A DNA stretch of 64,000 bases, taken from NCBI GenBank assembly GCA_014155875.1, contig JACEFZ010011398.1:297001-361000 (forward strand). Direction: 5' to 3'. The number at the start of each line of letters is the position of its first letter. Position 1 is the first letter of the stretch. The translations under genes and the position numbers were made by a program. The notes under the pieces were generated by a model, which was given only the letters and a program-made list of their open reading frames with translations, was not told where the DNA came from and did not search any database. Shown piece after piece: positions 1 to 11,439 of the stretch. The stretch is from Cepaea nemoralis (lineage: Eukaryota; Mollusca; Gastropoda; Stylommatophora; Helicidae).

Positions 1-53
1 GCACAGAAAATAAATCAAAATAAATAACACTATAAGAAAAGGTCTGCTCCAAC

Positions 54-103
54 CTGTCTCAAAGGGTGTCCATGTTTCCACCAAATGAACAAAGCTGTCC
101 CAC
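54..103 (-). CDS. MEIOB: MEIOB-like exon (last one inside the window)
   Basis: A 50-bp exon reading WDSFVHLVETWTPFET, flanked by a cattcacag acceptor (104-105) and a gttgga donor (53). It enters in phase 2 and leaves in phase 1. MEIOB has CWDNESILLAQSW.P.ET at this point, so Trp-Asp, the second Trp and Glu-Thr are all kept. The seven exons together give about 235 residues, roughly the N-terminal half of a protein that is about 450 residues in vertebrates. The rest must lie left of the window. Confidence 0.75.
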
Positions 104-157
104 CTGTGAATGTTTCAAGTCAGACACAGACAAATCAACAGACTGCACAATATTCTT

Positions 158-231
158 GACAATGTGAACAGCTAACAGAGACCATGTGAACAGCTAACAG
201 AGACTATGTGAACAAGCTAACAGAGACAATG
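158..231. repeat. three short tandem copies (about 23 bp)
   Basis: Three copies of a unit around gtgaacagctaacagagac sit about 55 bp upstream (gene sense) of the MEIOB exon at 54-103. Sequence from 232 to about 360 shows nothing else recognisable. Confidence 0.8.
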
Positions 232-365
232 AAAGAATACTGACAACTATTTACAAAAGCTCAGACAGTATTCTTACCTTTGTGTGACAACTGTTGGTCA
301 TGGTTGAGACTCCACCAGTCAGAGTCATGGCGATATTGTGGCAAATGATCCTGGCTATGAAAACA

Positions 366-1306
366 GTGCTCCGAGTTGTTGTACATCTCTGTTCCTCTGT
401 GCTCCAAGTTGTTGTACATCTCTGTTCCTCTGTGCTCCAAGTTGTTGTACATCTCTGTTCCTCTGTGCTCCGATTTGTTGTACTTCTCTGTTCCTCCGTG
501 CTCCAAGTTGTTGTATTTCTCTGTTCCTCTGTGCTCTGGGTTGTTGTATATCTCTGTTCCTCTGTGCTCTAAGTTGTTGTACATGTCTGTTCCTCTGTGC
601 TCCAACTTGTTGAACTTCTCTGTTCCTCTGTGCTCCAAGCTGTTTTACTTCTCTGTTCCTCCGTGCTCCAAATTGTAGTACTTCTCTGGAGTTATTGTAC
701 TTTTCTGATCCTCTGTGCTCCGATTTGTTGTACTTCTCTGTTCCTCTGTGCTCCGAGTTGTTGTATTTCTCTGTTCCTCTGTGCTCTGAGTTGTTGTACA
801 TCTCTGTTCCTCTGTGCTCCAAGTTGTTGTATTTCTCTGTTCCTCTGTGCTCCGAGTTGTTGTACTTCTCTGTTCCTCTGTGTTCTGAGTTGTTGTATTT
901 CTGTTCCTCTGTGCTCTGAGTTGTTGTATTTCTCTGTTTCTCTGTGCTCTGAGTCATTGTACATCTCTGTTCCTCCATGCTCCAAGTTGTTGTACTTCTG
1001 TTCCTCTGTGCGAGTTGTTGTACTTCTGTTCCTCTGTGCTCCGAGTTGTTGTACTTCTCTGTTCCTCTGTGCTCCGAGTTGTTGTACTTCTCTGTTCCTC
1101 TGCGCTCCAAATTGTTGTACTTCTCTGGAGTTATTGTACTTTTCTGATCCTCTGTGCTCCGAGTTGTTGTACTTCTTTGGAGTTGATGCACATCTCTGTT
1201 TCTCTGTGCTTCAAGTTGTTGTACTTCTCTGTTCCACTGTGCTTCAAGTTATACTTTTCTGTTCCTCTGTGCTCCGAGTTGTTGTACTTCTCTGTTCCTC
1301 TCTCCG
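366..1306. repeat. 33-bp minisatellite, about 28 copies
   Basis: Unit gttgttgtacttctctgttc plus cctctgtgctccga, period 33 bp with a few shorter units. Because 33 is divisible by 3, long open frames appear on both strands (for example LCSSVLQVVVH and EHRGTEKYNN periodicities). These are periodicity products lying inside a MEIOB intron, not genes. Downstream to 1680 there is unique sequence with no clear coding match. Confidence 0.95.
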
Positions 1307-1696
1307 TCGGAGACTACCACACCTAATTATGAACTGGTGTAACCCAGAGTGCCTGTGGCTGACGATGGCATGCATGTGTGTTAGTCTGATGTCCTGCAGA
1401 CACATCCTGTCCAACATCACAGGCTCTATTCACAGTGTTGAGGTTGTCTCCCTCAAGCAATTTTACCAAGTCAGTGACAATATGGCCTACTTTTAGCGAT
1501 TTTCAGCTACAATTGGATATGCTAATATTGGAATGTCAACATGCACAACTTACAAACAGTATCACAGGCCATTTTGCACTTATCTGACATGTCTAAGCAC
1601 TAAATTTCACTGCCCAAGAGGTGCTAGGATTGTGTATATCATTATAAGGCAATAGCTATTGTAAAACTACCAGGCCCAGTCTATGCAGGGATGACA

Positions 1697-1798
1697 CCAG
1701 ACAACTCCTGACTCTGAGATGGACACCAACAACATCTCCCAGCCATGCCAGACAACTCCTGACTCTGAGATGGACACCAACAACATCTCCCAGTCAAG
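1697..1798. repeat. 51-bp tandem duplication
   Basis: Two near-identical copies of a 51-bp stretch beginning ccagacaactcctgactctg, within the MEIOB intron between the exons at 54-103 and 1975-2075. The rest of 1500-1970 shows no feature. Confidence 0.85.
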
Positions 1799-1974
1799 CC
1801 AGACCACCCCGTAACCCCAGCCCAGTTATCATCGAATTATTTTTCCAAACAGAAAATGGTCAGTTCTGTGGACACTGTTGTATGTAGCACAACATGATTG
1901 CTGGCCTGTCAACACTCACTAGATAAAAGATGACCGGAGCTGACCTGGCTATGAGAAGACAATAGTATACTTAC

Positions 1975-2075
1975 AGTGTCACGTGAAATGAAGGACAAGT
2001 CTCATCACAAACAACAATGTCCACTTTAGTGGTCTTCTTGCCAGATTTTGTTGTAATCTCTCTCACTGGCCAAAT
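1975..2075 (-). CDS. MEIOB: MEIOB-like exon, second OB fold
   Basis: A 101-bp exon between a gtatcag acceptor (2076-2077) and a gtaagt donor (1974), phase 0 to phase 2. It reads WPVREITTKSGKKTTK then VVCDETCPSFHVTL. The basic turn followed by a V..DE.. strand is typical of RPA1-type OB folds, and the alignment to MEIOB (TTSDRRKGQ, then EVRLYDET) is clear. Its last two bases CT join the G of the next exon to give Leu before the conserved Trp-Asp. Confidence 0.85.
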
Positions 2076-2579
2076 CTGATACAAATGAGAAACACACAAA
2101 CTTACAACAAAATTACTTAGTTTCATGTCATGCACCAAACATATTTGTCAAATTGCATTAAAAGTCAGTCAACAGTTTCGTTAACATTTTCAATGTATGG
2201 TTGTATGGGTATTTTTATTTTTTTTTCCATTACGTTTTCTTAAAGTTATCCATTTAAATGCTAAATATTTGTTTGCTTATTTTCAAATGTACAAGGATGA
2301 AACAGTGAGACAAATACACAGGCAATTATTAACAATGAAATAAATGGTCTGAAAATGTACAGATATGCAAGTGCATGACAAAACACAATATTTCTCAAAT
2401 CCAGGAGATAATGAACAAGTGCCTCATAAACTAGAAATGTTGAAAGTAATCACAAGAAGAAGACCTAAACTATGATGCATACATAAACAAACAATTATAA
2501 CTGGAGGGCACATGTGAGCATAAGCAATATCTTTCAAAAACACTTAACATATAACTACAGAAAGTATATTGATAATCCG

Positions 2580-3450
2580 TCTGAAAACAATTGACGAAAT
2601 CCGAAACCGACGAAAACCGAGGCACTTATTTCCATATGAATCAATGTAAACCCAATTAATTCATTCTAGACACTCCAAAATACACCCCAAAAACATATTT
2701 TATAGAGAATAAATATAGTGTTTAATACTGTTTTTTAGCCTCAAAGACTTGTCAGAATTTGCACCTTCGCCATGCCAAGTAACACTGTGTATGCCAGTGT
2801 GCCTCTTGAATTTTTCAAACCACCCTCTGCTGGCCTTTAAATAACTAAGTACACTAGCACTCGTTCCAGGCATTTTCTTAATGAGATTGGCATACAGCAG
2901 TCTGACCTTTTCACATATGACTGCCTGCGAAACAGAATCGCCATCTAACTGATTTTGATTTATCCAAATTAATAACTGTTCGACATCTTCAGTTGTTTGC
3001 GATCTCAGTTTCGTTTGCACATTCAAGCCTACCACTACATTAGCCTCCTTTATTTCTTCCTTATATGATTGCCACAGTGGACATCCCATACAAGCGGCTG
3101 ATTTCAGCAATCTTAATGCCGCTCTCGCATTTTTCAATGAATTCCTTCTTCAACTCGATCGTGTTCCTGGCCTGCTTCTTTGAAGGGTTGCTGGCTCTGG
3201 AAACTATCTTTGGTTCCATGATGGAACTATCGGGAAAGGGCTAACTTATTAGCAAGTGATGCTCACACAACGAGAAACAACGCCAAACTGAGCAGAAGAA
3301 CGCATGGGTCTCTTTGTTTTCACAAAATTAGCAGCGAGGTCCCGTAGGCAAGCTGACAAAATCCGAGGCAACCGACAAAGACCAAGACAAATGTGTCGAG
3401 GAAAAAATCGATGAAAACTGAAATTGATGAAAACCGAGGGCAACGATGAA
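2580..3450 (-). mobile_element. Tigger/pogo-type DNA transposon fragment
   Basis: The edges carry related degenerate blocks rich in gaaaaccgagg (about 2585-2625 and 3340-3440), as in the subterminal regions of pogo/Tigger elements. Between them lies the start of a CENP-B-type transposase. The catalytic DDE domain is absent, so this is an internally deleted copy. It sits in the MEIOB intron between the exons at 1975-2075 and 3495-3687. From 2090 to 2580 the intron is AT-rich with nothing recognisable. Confidence 0.6.
2700..3219 (-). pseudogene. Tigger-like transposase N-terminus, broken
   Basis: Reading starts at an ATG at 3219 (MEPKIVSRASNPSKKQ) and gives a first helix-turn-helix (IKIAEISRLYGMSTVAII). 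It then hits a stop and shifts frame near 3075. The second frame holds the CENP-B-type DNA-binding half, including SQTTEDVEQLLIWINQ, GDSVSQAVICEK and the family hallmark RGWFEKFKRHTGIHSVTWHG. It ends at 2700 soon after that domain, where the DDE nuclease should follow. In the intact family this protein binds the transposon ends and CENP-B-box-like sites. Here it cannot be functional. It is similar to TIGD-type proteins but is clearly a transposon copy. Confidence 0.8.
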
Positions 3451-3494
3451 ATGTGCAACAGTTATAGAAGTATCTAGAATCTCTAAAGGATAAC

Positions 3495-3687
3495 CTTCTT
3501 CACTGCCACGAGGATGTTGAGGTGTTCACCCTGCAGGGCCATGCCATTGGCCTCGATGTCCTCCAGGGTGTAGAAATCATTGTTGGCTCTGGTGGGCACG
3601 TGTAGCAGGTTCAAGTATTCGGAAGCATCCATCCCAGTGTATGGAGCCAGGCTGCCCTGACTGTCGCTGAGGTTCAGGTGGCAGGCA
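3495..3687 (-). CDS. MEIOB: MEIOB-like exon, start of second OB fold
   Basis: The most diagnostic exon of the gene: 193 bp, entering in phase 2 and leaving in phase 0. It contains CHLNLSDSQGS, EYLNLLHVPTRANNDFYTL, EDIEANGMALQG and LNILVAVKK. Vertebrate MEIOB has the same order: a LLSLIHLPV stretch, a DYYSLGDI.ANG block, then the first strand of the second OB fold (INVLAAVK). The acceptor tract is built from the last unit of the adjoining 46-bp minisatellite: repeat sequence runs to within about 10 bp of the exon. The donor AAG|gttatc is weak, but it is the one that keeps phase with the next exon; without it the frame stops four codons later. Confidence 0.85.
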
Positions 3688-3690
3688 CTA

Positions 3691-6600
3691 AACACAGGAC
3701 AGTCAAATCATCATCAAACATTGCATACAGACATCAACAACAGGACAGTCAAATCATCATCAAACATTGCATACAGACATTAACAGCTGGACAGTCAAAT
3801 CATCATCAAACATTGCATACAGATATCAACAGCAGGACAGTCAAATCATCATCAAACATTGCATACAGACATCAACAACAGGACAGTCAAATCATCATCA
3901 AACATTGCATACAGATATCAACAGCAACAGGACAGTCAAATCATCATCAAACATTGCATACAGACATCAACAACAGGACAGTCAAATCATCATCAAACAT
4001 TGCATACAGACATCAACAACAACAGGACAGTCAAATCATCATCAAACATTGCATACAGACATCAACAACAACAGGACAGTCAAATCATCATCAAACATTG
4101 CATACAGTCATCAACAACAGAACAAGCAGTCAAATCATCATCAAACATTGCATACAGACATTAACAGCTGGACAGTCAAATCATCATCAAACATTGTATA
4201 CAGACATCAACAACAGGACAGTCAAATCATCATCAAACATTGCATACAGACATTAACAGCTGGACAGTCAAATCATCATCAAACATTGCATACAGATATC
4301 AACAGCAGGACAGTCAAATCATCATCAAACATTGCATACAGACATTAACAGCTGGACAGTCAAATCATCATCAAACATTGCATACAGATATCAACAGCAG
4401 GACAGTCAAATCATCATCAAACATTGCATACAGACATTAACAGCTGGACAGTCAAATCATCATCAAACATTGCATACAGATATCAACAGCAGGACAGTCA
4501 AATCATCATCAAACATTGCATACAGACATCAACAACAGGACAGTCAAATCATCATCAAACATTGCATACAGACAACAACAACAGGACAGTCAAATCATCA
4601 TCAAACATTGCATACAGACATCAACAACAACAGGACAGTCAAATCATCATCAAACATTGCATACAGACATCAACAACAGGACAGTCAAATCATCATCAAA
4701 CATTGCATACAGACATTAACAGCTGGACAGTCAAATCATCATCAAACATTGCATACAGATATCAACAGCAGGACAGTCAAATCATCATCAAACATTGCAT
4801 ACAGACATTAACAGCTGGACAGTCAAATCATCATCAAATATTGCATACAGACATCAACAACAACAGGACAGTCAAATCATCATCAAACATTGCATACAGA
4901 CATAACAACAACAGGACAGTCAAATCATCATCAAACATTGCATACAGACTATAACAGCTGGACAGTCAAATCATCGTCAAACATTGCATACATGACATCA
5001 ACAACAGACAGTCAAATCATCATCAAACATTGCATACAGATATCAACAGCAGGACAGTCAAATCATCATCAAACATTGCATACAGACATCAACAAACGGA
5101 CAGTCAAATCATATCAAACATGCATACGACTAACGCTGACAGTCAAATCATCATCAAACATGATAAGACATCAACAACAGGACAGTCAAATCATCATCAA
5201 CATTGCATACAGACACAACAACAGCAGTCAAATCATCATCAAACATTGCATACAGACATTAACAGCTGGACAGTCAAATCATCATCAAACATTGCATACA
5301 GACATCAACAACAGGACAGTCAAATCATCATCAAACATTGCATACAGACATCAACAACAGGACAGTCAAATCATCATCAAACATTGCATACAGACATCAC
5401 AACAGGACAGTCAAATCATCATCAAACATTGCATACAGACATCAACAACAGGACAGTCAAAACATCATCATAAACATTGCATACAGACATTACACAGCTG
5501 GACAGTCAAATCATCATCAAAACATTGCATACAGACATCAACACAGGCAGTCAAATATCATCAAACATTGCATACAGCTAACAGCGCAGTCAAATCATCA
5601 TCAACATTGCATACAGACATTAACAGCAGGACAGTCAAATCATCATCAAACATTGCATACAGACATAAAACTGGCAGTCAATCATCCAAACATTGCTACA
5701 GTCAATACAGATATCAACAGCGGACAGTCAAATCATCATCAAACATTGCATACAGACATCAACAGCTGGACAGTCAAATCATCATCAAACATTGCATACA
5801 GATATCAACAGCAGGACAGTCAAATCATCATCAAACATTGCATACAGACATTAACAGCAGGACAGTCAAATCATCATCAAACATTGCATACAGATATCAA
5901 CAACAGGACAGTCAAATCATATCAAACATGCTACAGACATAACAGCTGGACAGTCAAATCATCATCAAACATTGCATACAGACATCAACACAGGACAGTC
6001 AAATCATCATCAAACATTGCATACAGACATCACACACAGGACAGTCAAATCATCATCAAACATTGCATACAGACACAAGTCAACATCATCAAACATGCAT
6101 ACAGACATTCAACAGGGACAGTCAAATCATCATCAAACATTGCATACAGATATCAACAGCAGGACAGTCAAACATCATCAAACATTGCTACAGACATAAC
6201 CGACAGTCAAATCATCATCAAACATGCATACAGATTAACAGCAGACAGTCAAATCATCATCAAACATTGCATACAGACATAAAGCTGGACAGTCAAATCA
6301 TCATCAAACATTGCATACAGATATCAACAGCAGGACAGTCAAATCATCATCAAACATTGCATACAGATATCAACAGCTGGACAGTCAAATCATCATCAAA
6401 CATTGCATACAGATATCAACAGCAGGACAGTCAAATCATCATCAAACATTGCATACAGACATCAACAACAGGACAGTCAAATCATCATCAAACATTGCAT
6501 ACAGACATCACAGCTGGACAGTCAATCATCATCAAACATGCATACAGACATAACAGCTGGACAGTCAAATCATCATCAAAAACAACAGGACAGTCAAATC

Positions 6601-7411
6601 ATCATCAAACATTGCATACAGACATCAACAACAACAGGACAGTCAAATCATCATCAAACATTGCATACAGACATTAACAGCTGGACAGTCAAATCATCGT
6701 CAAACATTTGCATACAGACATCAACAACAGGACAGTCAAATCATCATCAAACATTGCATACAGATATCAACAGCAGGACAGTCAAATCATCATCAAACAT
6801 TGCATACAGACATCAACAACAGGACAGTCAACTCATCATCAAACATTGCATACAGACATTAACAGCTGAACAGTCAAATCATCATCAAACATTGCATACA
6901 GACATCAACAACAGGACAGTCAAATCATCATCAAACATTGCATACAGACATCAACAACAGGACAGTCAAATCATCATCAAACATTGCATACAGACATCAA
7001 CAACAACAGGACAGTCAAATCATCATCAAACATTGCATACAGACATTAACAGCTGGACAGTCAAATCATCGTCAAACATTGCATACAGACATCAACAACA
7101 GGACAGTCAAATCATCATCAAACATTGCATACAGATATCAACAGCAGGACAGTCAAATCATCATCAAACATTGCATACAGACATCAACAACAGGACAGTC
7201 AAATCATCATCAAACATTGCATACAGACATTAACAGCTGAACAGTCAAATCATCATCAAACATTGCATACAGACATCAACAACAGGACAGTCAAATCATC
7301 ATCAAACATTGCATACAGACATTAACAGCTGAACAGTCAAATCATCATCAAGCATTGCATACAGACATCAACAACAGGACAGTCAAATCATCATCAAACA
7401 TTGCATACAGA
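3691..7411. repeat. 46-bp minisatellite, about 80 copies
   Basis: Unit built on gacagtcaaatcatcatcaa followed by acattgcatacagacatcaa and a variable caacag/cagctg linker, mostly 46 bp with 49-bp variants. All forward frames stay largely open because three units make 46 codons. Copies from about 5090 to 6550 carry many single-base deletions, while the flanking copies are clean. The left end touches the acceptor of MEIOB exon 3495-3687. Confidence 0.97.
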
Positions 7412-7659
7412 TGTGAACAACATGCAGTTCGCATCCAGACAATATTAGCAATCATCACCTCCACTTCTACCATCATATTTTTATTATAATTGCCCCAGCT
7501 ATATCCATATATATGTACACAAGTCACAGGTACAGAAGGTGACCAGTCCAGGACCCTGTTGACATGCTTTGAGCACTTTCAGGTATATGGTGCTAGCCCC
7601 ATATTCGTCTAGACAACTGGCACAAACAAGAGGTAAATACAGGAGACAGGGAAACAGCA

Positions 7660-8738
7660 AACATTAGGTCAGTACAAGAAGAGGTATGGAAACAGCAAAC
7701 ATTAGGTCAGTACAATATGTGTTTTGGAAACAGCAAACATTAGGTCAGTACAAGAAGAGATATGGAAACAGCAAACATTGGGTAAGTACAAGAAGAGATA
7801 TGGAAACAGCAAACATTAGGTAAGTACAAGAACAGATATGGAAACAGGAAATATTGGGTAAGTGTGAGAAGAGATATGGAAACAGCAAACATTAGGTAAG
7901 TACAAGAAGAGATATGGAAACAGCAAACATTAGGTAAGTACAAGAAGAGATATGGAAACAGCAAACATTAGGTCAGTACAAGAAGAGATATGGAAACAGC
8001 AAACATTAGGTAAGTACAAGAATAGATATGGAAACAGCAAACATTGGGTCAGTACAAGAAGAGACATGGAAACAGCAAACATTGGGTAAGAACAAGAAGA
8101 TATATGGAAACAGCAAACATTGGGTCAGTACAAGAAGAGATATGGAAACAGCAAACATTGGGTAAGTACAAGAAGAGATATGGAAACAGCAAACATTGGG
8201 TCAGTACAAGAAGAGATATGGAAACAGCAAACATTGGGTCAGTACAAGAAGAGATATGGAAACAGCAAACATTGGGTCAGTACAAGAAGAGATATGGAAA
8301 CAGCAAACATTGGGTAAGTACAAGAAGAGATATGGAAACGGCAAACATTAGGTAAGTACAAGAATAGATATGGAAACAGCAAGCATTGGGTAAGTACAAT
8401 ATGTGATTTGGAAACAGCAAACACTGGGTAAGTGCGAGAAGAGATATGGAAACAGCAAACATTGGGTCAGTACAAGAATAGATAGGCAAACAGCAAACAT
8501 TGGGTAAGTACAAGAAAAGATATGGAAACAGCAAACATTGGGTAAGTACAAGAAGAGATAGGCAAACAGCAAGCATTAGGTAAGTACAAGAAGAGATATG
8601 GAAACAGCAAACATTAGGTAAGTACAAGAAGAGATATGGAAACAGCAAACATTAGGTAAGTACAAGAAGAGATATGGAAACAGCAAACATTAGGTAAGTA
8701 CAAGAACAGATATGGAAACGGCAAACATTAGGTAAGTA
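7660..8738. repeat. 38-bp minisatellite, left block (about 28 copies)
   Basis: Unit ggtaagtacaagaagagata plus tggaaacagcaaacatta. Each copy carries an AG|GTAAGT splice-donor consensus on the plus strand, which is antisense to the MEIOB gene. The array is split by a retroposon insertion at 8753-9102 and resumes at 9117. Between 7412 and 7660 I see no gene. Confidence 0.97.
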
Positions 8739-8752
8739 CAATATGAGAAATG

Positions 8753-9102
8753 CCGGTGTGCTGGGGAATGAACAGGCTGACAGATTGGCTGGCTCTGCAA
8801 AACTTGGTGGAGTATTGATGCATGACAAGACAGACATGGTTGCGGCCTTGTGGGAGCACGTGTACACCTCGGAGGAGCAAATGGATCACCATGGTCTGGT
8901 AAGAATGAGACAGTGAGGTGTGACGAGGGGATCTGGCCGAAGCTCGACGCTCAGAGGAAAGGCGAGACGGACACATAATCAGATTGCTACTGGAACTATT
9001 AGTGTTGGAACTCTTCGCTGGCTGCTGAGGATGGGGACGGAGCGCTTATGGGAATGTCCCGAATGCTGTGATGTCGGTTCCTAAATCAATCAATCAATCA
9101 AT
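8753..9102 (+). mobile_element. 5'-truncated non-LTR retroposon (RNase H end)
   Basis: The insert interrupts the 38-bp array and is flanked by a perfect 14-bp target duplication caatatgagaaatg (8739-8752 and 9103-9116). It encodes AGVLGNEQADRLAGSAK and, near the end, a WECPECC motif. It finishes with an (aatc)n tail. This is the C-terminal RNase H region of a non-LTR retrotransposon. The frame is no longer open throughout. The same family occurs in the opposite direction at 9718-10060. Confidence 0.8.
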
Positions 9103-9116
9103 CAATATGAGAAATG

Positions 9117-9700
9117 GAAACAGCAAACATTAGGTAAGTACAAGAAGAGATATGGAAACAGCAAACATTAGGTAAGTACAAGAAGAGATATGGAAACAGC
9201 AAACATTAGATAAGTACAAGAAGAGATATGGAAACAGCAAACATTAGGTAAGTACAAGAAGAGATATGGAAACAGCAAACATTAGATAAGTACAAGAAGA
9301 GATATGGAAACAGCAAACATTAGGTAAGTACAAGAAGAGATATGGAAACAGCAAACATTAGATAAGTACAAGAAGAGATATGGAAACAGCAAACATTAGG
9401 TAAGTACAAGAAGAGATATGGAAACAGCAAACATTAGGTAAGTACAAGAATAGATATGGAAACAGCAAACATTGGGTCAGTACAAGAAGAGATATGGAAA
9501 CAGCAAACATTAGGTAAGTACAAGAAGAGATATGGAAACAGCAAACATTAGATAAGTACAAGAAGAGATATGGAAACAGCAAACATTAGGTAAGTACAAG
9601 AAGAGACAGGGAAACAGGAAACCTTAGGTAAGTACAATATGGCATATGGAAACAGCAAATATTAGGTAAGTACAAGAAGAGATAGGTAAACACCAAACAG
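9117..9700. repeat. 38-bp minisatellite, right block (about 15 copies)
   Basis: Continuation of the array at 7660-8738 after the retroposon, with the same unit. Several copies alternate taggtaagt and tagataagt, suggesting a two-unit (76-bp) higher-order repeat locally. Confidence 0.95.
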
Positions 9701-9717
9701 AAGTTAAGTAAAAGGAA

Positions 9718-10060
9718 TTGAGTTAAAAACTGACATCACAGCACTCAAGACATTCCATACTTGCTCCGTCCCCATCATCAACAGCCAGCAAAGAGTCCCA
9801 ATACTAATGCTACTAGTTGCATTTCGCCTTCCCTCAGATCCCCTTATCACTTCCTGCCACTCCATTCTCTTTGGGCTAGGATGATTTCTCTGTTCTTCCA
9901 TGCTATACACATGATCCCAACGAGCCCTGACTAAATCTGGTTTATCAGCCAGTCTGTCTGCCTGCTCGTTTCCAACCTCACCTGCAACTTCTGGGTAAAA
10001 AATCCAAATTATGCTGCCTAGCTTTGACTTTTGAATGGAAGCCAGCCACTCTGCATGAAG
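9718..10060 (-). mobile_element. non-LTR retroposon fragment, RNase H end, inverted relative to the first
   Basis: The minus strand encodes AEWLASIQKSKLGSIIWIF, GEVGNEQADRLADKPDLV and a C-terminal SISIGTLCWLLMMGTEQVW. The second half matches the RNase H tail of the plus-strand copy at 8753-9102 (same GNEQADRLA and I.VGTL.WLL.MGTE). It is truncated upstream, where a 29-bp array begins. Confidence 0.7.
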
Positions 10061-10195
10061 TATGCCTGTCTTCACCTGTCTGCATGAAGTATGCCTGTCT
10101 TCACCTGTCTGCATGAAGTATGCCTGTCTTCACCTGTCTGCATGAAGTATGCCTGTCTTCACCTGTCTGCATGAAGTATGCCTGTCTTCACCTGT
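10050..10195. repeat. 29-bp tandem repeat, about 5 copies
   Basis: Unit ctgcatgaagtatgcctgtc plus ttcacctgt. The unit appears to have arisen from the 5' edge of the truncated retroposon, whose last codons (HAEW) overlap the first copy. Confidence 0.9.
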
Positions 10196-10374
10196 CTCAG
10201 CATGTTCCATGAGTCTGTTACCATGACGACATGTGTGTGCTGTTTGCCATCCAGCTAGTGAATGCCGCTGTGACTACCTCCCCCTCCATTCTCAGACTAG
10301 ATGTCAAGGTATCAACACTGTCCTTTAATGTTCATTATTAACTCACAAATATGAACAGAAAGCACAAGGTGAGA

Positions 10375-10632
10375 TAGTGAAACAGCCAGCAGAGGTTAAA
10401 TGGAAGAAGAGAAAGTCAAACAGTTAACAGTGGTTTGGTACAAGGAGAGACAGTGAAAGAGTTAACAGAGGTTAGAAGAAGAGACAGTGAAAGAGTTAAT
10501 AGAGGTTAGAAAAAGAGACAGTGAAAGAGTTAACAGAGGTTAGAAGAAGAGACAGTGAAAGAGTTAATAGAGGTTAGAAGAAGAGACAGAGGTTAGAAGA
10601 AGAGACAGAGGTTAGAAGAAGAGACAGACAGC
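10375..10632. repeat. 34-bp purine-rich tandem repeat, about 8 copies
   Basis: Unit agttaacagaggttagaaga plus agagacagtgaaag, with shorter 17-bp units at the right end. It begins about 40 bp beyond the donor of MEIOB exon 10673-10748. The stretch 10200-10375 shows nothing recognisable. Confidence 0.9.
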
Positions 10633-10672
10633 ATCCAGCAGAGGCAGGTGTTGACTGCATGACCAGGTTTAC

Positions 10673-10748
10673 CATGGAGTCCAGGGTTTGAATTTCTCAT
10701 CTGAGGAATTGTTGGACTTGGCCTGCACACGGGCTCCTTTGATGTCCA
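10673..10748 (-). CDS. MEIOB: MEIOB-like exon linking the two OB folds
   Basis: A 76-bp exon with acceptor gttatttccag and donor gtaaac, entering in phase 1 and leaving in phase 2. It reads DIKGARVQAKSNNSSDEKF then KPWTP. This corresponds to the segment of MEIOB that ends the first OB fold (IENPLIQ.K then EEKF.P.TP). The last two bases TG join the leading T of the next exon to give Cys. A 34-bp purine-rich array begins about 40 bp beyond its donor. Confidence 0.8.
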
Positions 10749-10927
10749 CTGGAAATAACAATGACAATCATATATCTTCAGCTGGACAGACTTGACAGAT
10801 TTCATTGTCTGTGTTCCTCTGTCCAGGGTCAGCGCATTACATCTGGTTATGCACCTCACAGGTCAGTGTGTCCCACTTCACCATGAATGTGTGTCAGATT
10901 GAGCCCAGAGGGGAATTTTAGGGTTTC

Positions 10928-11320
10928 GGGAGGAGGAGGAGGGGGGGGGGGGGGGGGAATTAAGATTATTTCAAGACAAGAATGTGTTAATACAAGAACT
11001 GATTACTTGATATTGTTTTTTCTCCATACTTTACAGTTTTTTCCTCCTTACTTTATGGTTCTGTACTTCTCGCCCTTCTGAAATTCATTTTATAACATAA
11101 GTAGACCCCCAAATCAATTTTTTTTTTTTTTTTAATGTAGATGTCTAAACTTGCTCTAGTATGTATTATAAAATTTAGCTTCAATTTTTACTTACACTGG
11201 ATACTGTGTAGAGGCAGGGAGGGGAGGGGATTTATAGGAAGGAAATACGAAAGGGGGGGAATGACATTCTGAACATATGGTTAAGGGGTGCATGGGCCAA
11301 AAAAAGGTTGAGAACCACTG
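10928..11320. mobile_element. possible hAT-type non-autonomous remnant
   Basis: The right end reads aaaaaggttgagaaccactg (11301-11320), which matches the common inverted terminus of hAT elements. I cannot find a clean matching left terminus; the left limit given is the start of a G-rich run (about 10928-10958). A T-run lies at 11119-11134. The rest is AT- or G-rich with no coding. Confidence 0.35.
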
Positions 11321-11439
11321 CTCTAGATAGATTCCCATCCCAGGTAAGAGGCACTGTATAGCCCTGGCTAGCTATTCTTCCCTAACAATTGTTCCAGGGC
11401 AGGAGCCTTACAGTCTACTTTTTGCAATTTGCTGGGGGG

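Noticed and set aside
355..1191. Long minus-strand frame with EHRGTEKYNN-type repeats
   Set aside because: 33-bp periodicity keeps both strands open; it is intronic to MEIOB.
3691..7411. Resemblance of the regular 46-bp array to a CRISPR array
   Set aside because: Units are directly adjacent with no unique spacers, there are no cas genes, and the context is an animal genome.
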